Source of the DNA: a virus
Reading direction: 5' to 3' (one strand)
DNA: 64,000 nucleotides
IMG/VR virus record: IMGVR_UViG_3300045007_000107
Coordinates: 37,702-101,701 of that record
Within the stretch, counting starts at the first letter, position 1, and each line of letters begins with the position of its first letter. This document shows positions 61,258-64,000 of this stretch, piece by piece. A program made the position numbers and the translations under genes. Below the pieces are notes generated by a model, which saw nothing but the letters and a program-made list of their open reading frames with translations, was not told where the DNA came from and ran no database searches.

Positions 61258-61274
61258 GTACGGAGCATACGAAT

Positions 61275-61721
61275 ATGTCCCACAACGTGCAAATCTCGGG
61301 CGTCAAGATCGCGAACATGGATGCGCTGCGCTCGGCCATCGATGAGCTTCGCACGGGCGGCGTCGATATCTCGCTCGATCAGTGCGGCACCTTCCGCACC
61401 TATCGGGGTCAGCCGAACCGGGCCGAGTACACGATCCACCTGCCGCGCGAGACCTACGACATCGGCCTCAACCGGACGCCCGAGGGTCACTACGCCCCGG
61501 TGTTCGACCACGACCTGATCCGCAACGGATCGGTGGCCTGCGCTTGGGAGCCGGGCGAGCGTCCGTCCGCCGACGACCGCGTGGCCGGCGCCATCGGCAA
61601 GGTCATGCAGATGTATTCGGTGCATCTCATGGAGCGTGAGGCGGCCATGAAGGGCTACTCCACCCGCCGCGAAAGCGCCGAGAACGGCGCCGTCGAGGTC
61701 GTCGTGGACATGGCGGCCTAA
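61275..61721 (+). CDS. DUF1257 (Ycf35)-like protein
   Basis: 148 residues. MSHNVQISGVKIANMDALRS, then VDISLDQ, GQPNRAEYTIHLPRETYDIG and a final Met-rich helix (GKVMQMYSVHLMEREAAM) match the Ycf35/DUF1257 family, which in cyanobacteria, plastids and some phages goes with Ycf46 and DUF2997. Biochemical role unknown. Preceded by TACGGAGC. Confidence 0.8.
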   Translation: MSHNVQISGVKIANMDALRSAIDELRTGGVDISLDQCGTFRTYRGQPNRAEYTIHLPRETYDIGLNRTPEGHYAPVFDHDLIRNGSVACAWEPGERPSADDRVAGAIGKVMQMYSVHLMEREAAMKGYSTRRESAENGAVEVVVDMAA

Positions 61722-61787
61722 CATAACCCGGCGCGGGCTCTAGGGTCCGCGTCACCCTGATCCCCAGCCAACGCACACGAGGACAAC

Positions 61788-61988
61788 ATGGCCGAAATTC
61801 GCATCACCATCGACAAGATCGGCAAAGTCAAGATGGACGCCGAAGGGTTCACGGGCGAAGCCTGCCGCGACGCGACCGGTTCCTTCGAACAGGCGCTCGC
61901 CGGCGTCGAGGTCCAGCGCGACCTCAAGTCCGAATACTACGACACGCCGGCCGAGAGCGGCGTCGATGCCGAGAACATGCGGATGTAA
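61788..61988 (+). CDS. DUF2997-like small protein
   Basis: 66 residues. EIRITIDKIGKVKMDAEGFT, then GEACRDATGSFEQALAGVEV and LKSEYYDTPA follow the DUF2997 pattern (ITIDKDGKV...G..C...T..FE.ALG......K.E.Y). It completes the Ycf46-Ycf35-DUF2997 set. Palindrome 61990 and a terminator follow the stop. Confidence 0.75.
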   Translation: MAEIRITIDKIGKVKMDAEGFTGEACRDATGSFEQALAGVEVQRDLKSEYYDTPAESGVDAENMRM

Positions 61989-62015
61989 CTTGCAGCCGTC
62001 TGCAAGCGCGTAACC

Positions 62016-62046
62016 AGGGCGGGGGCTTCGGCTTCCGCCCTTTTTG
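62016..62046 (+). terminator. Intrinsic terminator after palindrome 61990
   Basis: AGGGCGGGGGC-TTCG-GCTTCCGCCCT, a long stem with a small mismatch, then TTTT. It ends the AAA+ module transcript. Confidence 0.85.
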
Positions 62047-62064
62047 TATCCGTGTGAGGTTCCG

Positions 62065-62223
62065 ATGCTCCCCTACAGCAAGATCATCATCATGGCGGTC
62101 ACGATGGAACCGGCATCCCTGGTCGCGGTTCTGGCCGCCCTCGATGCACTCCACATCAAGGACGACAGTAAGGCGTCCGCCCGCTATTCAACGGCTGTGC
62201 GCCGGGGTATCATATTCTGCTAA
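62065..62223 (+). CDS. 52-residue hypothetical protein
   Basis: ATG 62065 after GTGAGGTTCC. N-terminal hydrophobic strand-helix (SKIIIMAVTMEPASLVAVLA), basic C-terminus (ARYSTAVRRGIIFC). Too short to classify. Confidence 0.5.
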   Translation: MLPYSKIIIMAVTMEPASLVAVLAALDALHIKDDSKASARYSTAVRRGIIFC

Positions 62224-62236
62224 CCCGGAGGACCAC

Positions 62237-62473
62237 ATGCCCCGTATCGTCACCCAAGACGGCACCGTCATCCGCACCGATCCCGGCGCCCCTACAGCCT
62301 CGGAACCCTTCGGGGCCGGCTACCGGTCCCCGGACCTGCCGCCGCCCGCCAGCGATGCGGAAAACCCCGTTAATAACGGGTACCGTTGGATGCATCGGAT
62401 CAGCGATCCTCCCGTAACCCCCGACTGCGAGTGCCCGCTCTGCAAGCTCGGTTTTCCACTGAGGCTCGGCTAA
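62237..62473 (+). CDS. Small Cys-containing hypothetical protein
   Basis: 78 residues after CCGGAGGACC. Pro-rich middle, C-terminal DCECPLCKLGFPLRLG with three clustered Cys, a possible partial zinc site. Overlaps the next start. Confidence 0.6.
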   Translation: MPRIVTQDGTVIRTDPGAPTASEPFGAGYRSPDLPPPASDAENPVNNGYRWMHRISDPPVTPDCECPLCKLGFPLRLG

Positions 62474-62811
62474 TGACGAAACTCGTTTATCGCATCGACG
62501 CGAACGGCAATGTCGAGGGTCTGCTCAAGGACACGGCTATCGACAGTCGGATCTTTGCGGGCCGTCGCGAGATCCACCGCATCACTCTGATTGAGCATGA
62601 TCCCGACGAACAGAAATTTCACATCCAGTGGCTCGCCGGTCCGTTTAAGGGTCAGTACCACGACAATGTGATCGATGCGTCGATCTTCGACCGTCCCACC
62701 GAAGGCGACCCGCTTAAGGACATGCTGTTCGACACTTACGAGGAAGCGGTCGAGCACGAGATCCGGTGCGTCAACGCGCTGCGGCACAAGGGCGAGAACT
62801 TCAAGCTCTGA
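62473..62811 (+). CDS. Hypothetical protein
   Basis: 112 residues, TAATG overlap with the previous gene. Beta-rich N-terminus (KFHIQWLAGPFKGQYHDNVI) and a C-terminal helix. Not recognised. Followed by a terminator. Confidence 0.65.
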   Translation: MTKLVYRIDANGNVEGLLKDTAIDSRIFAGRREIHRITLIEHDPDEQKFHIQWLAGPFKGQYHDNVIDASIFDRPTEGDPLKDMLFDTYEEAVEHEIRCVNALRHKGENFKL

Positions 62812-62835
62812 TACACACCCGAAACAAACTGTGGC

Positions 62836-62861
62836 AGGCGGGATACACTCCCGCCTTTTTC
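62836..62861 (+). terminator. Intrinsic terminator
   Basis: AGGCGGGA-tacac-TCCCGCCT followed by TTTTTCG. Palindrome 62878 lies 17 bases beyond it. Confidence 0.85.
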
Positions 62862-62918
62862 GTACTTGACAGCCCTCTTGCAGCCGTCTGCAACTACTAC
62901 TTTGGAGGTACTACTACG

Positions 62919-62947
62919 TTGACAAAGAAACTACACTTGGGTTAAAC
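62919..62947 (+). promoter_or_regulatory. Promoter for the replication gene
   Basis: Consensus TTGACA (62919-62924), 17 bp, TTAAAC (62942-62947). Another TTGACA at 62866 lies close to palindrome 62878. The first gene of the replication unit starts at 62994. Confidence 0.7.
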
Positions 62948-62993
62948 TTAAGAGGTACTTCCCTATACTAATGATCCCTACCAAGGCGAAGTA

Positions 62994-63626
62994 ATGCCTT
63001 CGACTGCACCTGACTGGAAACAGACTTTCTCGGTCATGAGAGACGTTATGTTCGCTAACCGCATGTACATGGATCTCTACGAGCGTGAGACGGTCGCCTT
63101 TATCTTTGGGCGAACGCACCTCTACGGTAAAGAGTGGGAGAGCATCTCCCTGCGCCAGTTCATGCACGGCGTGCGTCGGATCGATGACGGAGCCTACATC
63201 GCCTCCCCCGTGGCTATGTCGCGAGGCAAGCTTCTCGAAAGCCTGCGACACCTCAAGGCGAAAGGATACATCGAAGTCCGCTACAGCGCCGGCTCCACGC
63301 TCTACCGTTTGACGGAGGATGTGAACCCGGAACACGCGATGCGCTACATGCAACGCCACCAGAAAAAGGAATTCGAGAGTATCTTCGGCCGCCTCCACAA
63401 GACCGAGATGCGGGACGCTGTAATACGGCAAGCTTGTAATACGGGACGTAATACACGTAATACGTGGTCCGAATACGAACCATCAAGTGGTTCGAATACG
63501 GTCCAAGACTTGGTTCGTATACGGCCCAATATAATAGTACCGATAGATAATAGGACTAATTCTAATAGTGCGGGTCGGAAGCCTCCCCGCAAGCCTTTAA
63601 GGAAACTCAGCTTAGGAAGAGTGTAA
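62994..63626 (+). CDS. Replication-initiator-like protein (lambda O type)
   Basis: 210 residues. The N-terminal 120 residues (SVMRDVMFANRMYMDLYERE, then SRGKLLESLRHLKAKGYIEV) have the winged-helix pattern of phage replication O / DnaT-like primosome proteins. The middle is an Asn/Thr-rich linker translated from internal iterons (CNTGRNTRNTWSEY). The C-terminus ends RKPLRKLSLGRV, the recurrent basic motif. As in lambda O, the origin would lie inside the gene that binds it. Confidence 0.7.
   Translation: MPSTAPDWKQTFSVMRDVMFANRMYMDLYERETVAFIFGRTHLYGKEWESISLRQFMHGVRRIDDGAYIASPVAMSRGKLLESLRHLKAKGYIEVRYSAGSTLYRLTEDVNPEHAMRYMQRHQKKEFESIFGRLHKTEMRDAVIRQACNTGRNTRNTWSEYEPSSGSNTVQDLVRIRPNIIVPIDNRTNSNSAGRKPPRKPLRKLSLGRV
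63419..63575. other. Candidate replication origin inside the initiator gene
   Basis: Four copies of GTAATAC (63420, 63436, 63448, 63457) are followed by GAATACG at 63471, CGAACCA-tcaag-TGGTTCG (63475-63493), GAATACGG at 63494 and GTATACGG at 63517. An AT-rich stretch (63527-63570) comes next. Two of the four include the full TGTAATAC octamer. Iterons, hairpin and AT-rich unwinding-like region inside an O-like gene mirror the lambda origin. Confidence 0.65.
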
Positions 63627-63630
63627 TACG

Positions 63631-64000
63631 ATGGGTATCGAAAACCTCAAACGCATCGCGGAGGAAGCAGCCCAAAAGGCGACTGCCCGGCGAACCGAGA
63701 AAAAGGAACGCCCCAACCCGACCGCTTGGCGGATGGCTTGGCAAGATGCGATGCAGGAGTTCTACCCGGAGGCCGTGGTCTCCTACACAACGAAGGACGC
63801 GAACAACCTCAAGCAAGCTGTCGCTCGCGGCATCCCCGTTGGCGAGGTTGCGGCACTCATCGAATGGGCCGTCAAGAATTGGGAGCTTGTCCGCCGCAAG
63901 ATATCGAACACCGACAAGCCGATTGGCCCGCCCGTCCCCGACATGCGGTACGTGGTCTATCAGATCAGCCGCATCCACACCGCATACCGACAGAACCGAG
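63631..64000 (+). CDS. Replication-region protein, 3' end beyond the window
   Basis: At least 123 residues from ATG 63631, preceded by GGAAGAGTGTAATACG, again with an octamer in the leader. It reads to the window edge without a stop. N-terminal basic helix (RIAEEAAQKATARRTEKKER), then NLKQAVARGIPVGEVAALIE. The place corresponds to a helicase loader (lambda P-like), but no family is recognised in the visible part. Confidence 0.6.
   Translation, partial: MGIENLKRIAEEAAQKATARRTEKKERPNPTAWRMAWQDAMQEFYPEAVVSYTTKDANNLKQAVARGIPVGEVAALIEWAVKNWELVRRKISNTDKPIGPPVPDMRYVVYQISRIHTAYRQNR

Larger units (their letters stand above)
567..62893. repeat. Dispersed 16-bp near-palindrome, at least 40 copies
   Basis: Consensus TTGCAG-NNNN-CTGCAA. 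The centre is mostly CCGT or its complement ACGG, with rare CCAT, CCGG, ATGT, ACGG-A, ACAG or CTAT forms. Outer bases can be G/C instead of T/A. Start positions seen between genes: 567, 803, 1471, 2464, 2974, 6667, 10090, 11188, 11932, 12870, 14057, 24665, 30732, 33838, 54406, 56315, 57483, 61990, 62878. Inside genes: 4822, 5372, 14685, 16056, 17718, 19483, 21631, 22825, 26524, 28243, 32065, 36046, 37405, 38893, 39847, 41930, 44755, 45853, 49204, 59181, 60706. Mean spacing is about 1.6 kb. The largest gap is 49.2-54.4 kb, inside the J tail gene. This fits a phage-wide binding site; the binder is unknown. Confidence 0.95.

Noticed and set aside
567-62893. Interpreting the 16-bp repeat as a CRISPR array or insertion sequence
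   Set aside because: Copies are single, widely dispersed, lack spacers in tandem and have no target-site duplication or transposase.

Overview
The window is a contiguous piece of a tailed double-stranded DNA phage (Caudoviricetes) with siphovirus architecture. The capsid genes are PBSX/XkdF-like (portal, prohead protease, scaffold, HK97-fold capsid). The tail genes are lambda-like: a frameshifted G/GT chaperone pair, a tape measure protein, then M, L, K, I and a giant J. A spanin pair and an Rz1-type lipobox imply a Gram-negative host. The high-GC codon usage fits an alphaproteobacterium, but that is inference. No integrase, canonical repressor or DNA polymerase was seen; the last gene runs off the right end. 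Layout: 0-6 kb holds small orphan genes, several tiny membrane proteins and repeat-rich non-coding DNA. 6-16 kb holds accessory genes: ribbon-helix-helix and HTH proteins, a MazG-like NTP pyrophosphatase, an adenine/cytosine N-methyltransferase, a DUF2158-like protein, an FGDN-type protein, a SLOG/DUF2493-like protein, and the only leftward gene. 16-24.7 kb has a glycosyltransferase, a ParB-like protein, both terminase subunits and a string of orphans. 24.7-34 kb is head and connector. 34-54 kb is tail. 54-58 kb is lysis. Then come tRNA-Gln and tRNA-Trp, a module of AAA+ ATPase (Ycf46-like), ribbon-helix-helix protein, orphan, DUF1257 (Ycf35-like) and DUF2997-like proteins, and finally a replication-initiator-like gene carrying an apparent internal origin. 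The strongest unexplained signal is a 16-bp near-palindrome, TTGCAGCCGTCTGCAA or its reverse complement, present at least 40 times across the whole window. About half the copies are intergenic, often directly before an intrinsic terminator. The other half lie inside genes, where they encode LQPSA/LQTAA-type peptides in linkers and at termini. I read it as a phage-wide protein-binding site (stoperator-like or parS-like), with the ParB-like protein and two ribbon-helix-helix proteins as candidate binders. Three further signals are separate from it: an octamer TGTAATAC/GTATTACA concentrated at the two ends of the window, an 18-bp-period iteron-like array at 2.06-2.30 kb, and a short peptide motif (P)LRK(L/V/I) near the ends of at least eight phage proteins, including terminase, portal and scaffold.
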